Of a stretch of 64,000 nucleotides of DNA, positions 63,288 through 64,000 are shown piece after piece. The translations under genes were made by a program, and so were the position numbers. Origin of the DNA: Apostichopus japonicus (Eukaryota; Echinodermata; Holothuroidea; Aspidochirotida; Stichopodidae); contig NC_092565.1 in assembly GCF_037975245.1 (NCBI RefSeq), positions 17,277,999-17,341,998 of the forward strand. The letters are read 5' to 3'. The notes under the pieces are model-generated. The model was given only the letters and a program-made list of their open reading frames with translations. It did no database searches and had not been told where the DNA came from. Within the stretch, counting starts at the first letter, position 1. Every line of letters begins with the position of its first letter.

Positions 63288-63324
63288 GGAAACGATTGGA
63301 AACTTTTTTTCCAATCGTTTTCTG
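63288..63324. repeat. Hairpin next to the right end of the 13.9-kb element
   Basis: GAAAACGATTGGAAA-type arms (AACGATTGGAAA and TTTCCAATCGTT, perfect 12 bp) enclose a 7-base loop of C and T. It lies about 30 bp inside the right terminus. Confidence 0.7.
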
Positions 63325-64000
63325 TTAATTTACAGAAATTTTTTTAACAGTGTAGATATTAAACATTTTATTCAGCAATTTCAGCGGATGACAAGAAAAA
63401 AGTTGTCAAATGTCAACAGTATGGGAATAAACAAAGCCGTTTACTTGCACACTTCATCAATAGCGCCGTCCCTTCTCAAAGTATCGCAGAAGGTATATTA
63501 ACAGCTCTATCATGTTGGTGCTGTCTTATCTCTCCCTGTCCCATCCTGCTCTAACCGGTCCCCTCCCCCAACACCACTACACTTCATGTTAACGTTTATT
63601 AGTTAGCGTTGGTAGTCTCATTGTTGTTGCAACTTCCGTTCATTGATCATATTCAAACTTTAGACAGCTATACTTTCATTCTCTCTTGATTATTATTCTC
63701 AGTGGGAGAATATAATGATATGGGGGTGTATTTGAGTAGGAAGGTTGGAAGTGGGTGGGGGGGGGGGTTCTCTGGCTCGCATAGGGCTAGTAAGGTTAGT
63801 AATGTAGAACAAGTAAAGTTAATACAACAATGCATGCAACATGTTTATAGGATATAGCTCACATGGTTGGTTAAATTAAGCCATATTTTTGCCCATAATT
63901 TTATAGCCTGATAGATGTAGCTAGTCAAATTTATATATTAGTGTAAAACCAGACTACTTTTAAATTGTCTGATAGAATTGCATAAGTGACTGTGAGATTT

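Larger units (their letters stand above)
49474..63352. mobile_element. 13,879-bp CACTA/EnSpm-type transposon with transposase and SAM-domain gene
   Basis: The left end CACTGTTAAAAA is the exact inverse of the right end TTTTTAACAGTG; subterminal DNA on both sides is rich in CTGTAAA/TTTACAG. TA at 49472-49473 and 63353-63354 is a 2-bp target duplication relative to the empty paralogous site at 37337-37338. Inside, in the same orientation, are a 906-residue C2H2-DDE transposase (51384-54104) and a five-exon SAM-domain gene (54780-60031). CACTG termini, a 2-3 bp duplication and a Tnp2-like transposase are features of the CMC (CACTA, Mirage, Chapaev) group; the CACTA/EnSpm assignment is inference. 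Both genes are undamaged, so the element may be recent or still active. Confidence 0.9.
41197..63907. repeat. Segmental duplication, copy 2 (interrupted)
   Basis: Direct paralogue of 28352-37883. It is contiguous from 41197 to 48003, then interrupted by the hAT-like element (48004-49355), continues 49356-49473, is interrupted by the 13.9-kb element, and resumes at 63353-63907. The LINE fragment at its left edge (41197-41448, minus strand) keeps IVKLRKSTARIILDA, a reverse-transcriptase tail motif. Confidence 0.85.

Overview
The window is animal nuclear DNA: genes are split by GT-AG introns, coding density is low, and the non-coding part is full of short tandem repeats, poly-G/C runs and terminal-inverted-repeat transposons. 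The style (frequent TAGGCCTA-like words, multi-copy hAT and CACTA elements, a CARD-Death adaptor, TTAGGG-like degenerate repeats) suggests a marine invertebrate deuterostome, possibly an echinoderm. That placement is an inference and no species is claimed.

Layout. 1-12 kb: two internal exons of PBDC1 on the + strand (7132-7272 and 8922-9033), a probable housekeeping promoter near 2.7 kb, and a 953-bp TIR transposon (3024-3976) with a telomere-like tandem array inside. 12.4-22.7 kb: a six-exon minus-strand gene whose exon phases all agree. It encodes a 905-residue protein with a CARD, then a Death domain, then a long disordered Ser/Thr/Pro-rich tail, and is a candidate innate-immune adaptor. 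A 30-bp minisatellite lies in the intron directly after the CARD. 22.7-28 kb: intergenic DNA and a 1.33-kb hAT-like element containing a second hAT-like element.

28.35-37.9 kb and 41.2-63.9 kb are two direct copies of a segmental duplication. Each carries a four-exon minus-strand SLC16-type (monocarboxylate transporter-like) gene, and the two copies are broken at different places. Later insertions differ between the copies, so each paralogue shows the empty site of insertions in the other: a 2.1-kb hAT-like element (29368-31463) only in copy 1, a 1.35-kb hAT-like element (48004-49355) only in copy 2, and a 13,879-bp element (49474-63352) only in copy 2.

The 13.9-kb element is the main result. 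It has CACTGTTAAAAA termini, a TA target duplication, and an intact empty site at 37337-37338. It carries a 906-residue transposase with four C2H2 zinc fingers and a Tnp2/CACTA-like DDE core, plus a complete five-exon gene for a 532-residue SAM-domain protein in the same orientation. Its right end has a five-unit 96-bp hairpin array. This reads as a two-gene, CACTA-type autonomous transposon in which the SAM-domain protein is a candidate second factor.
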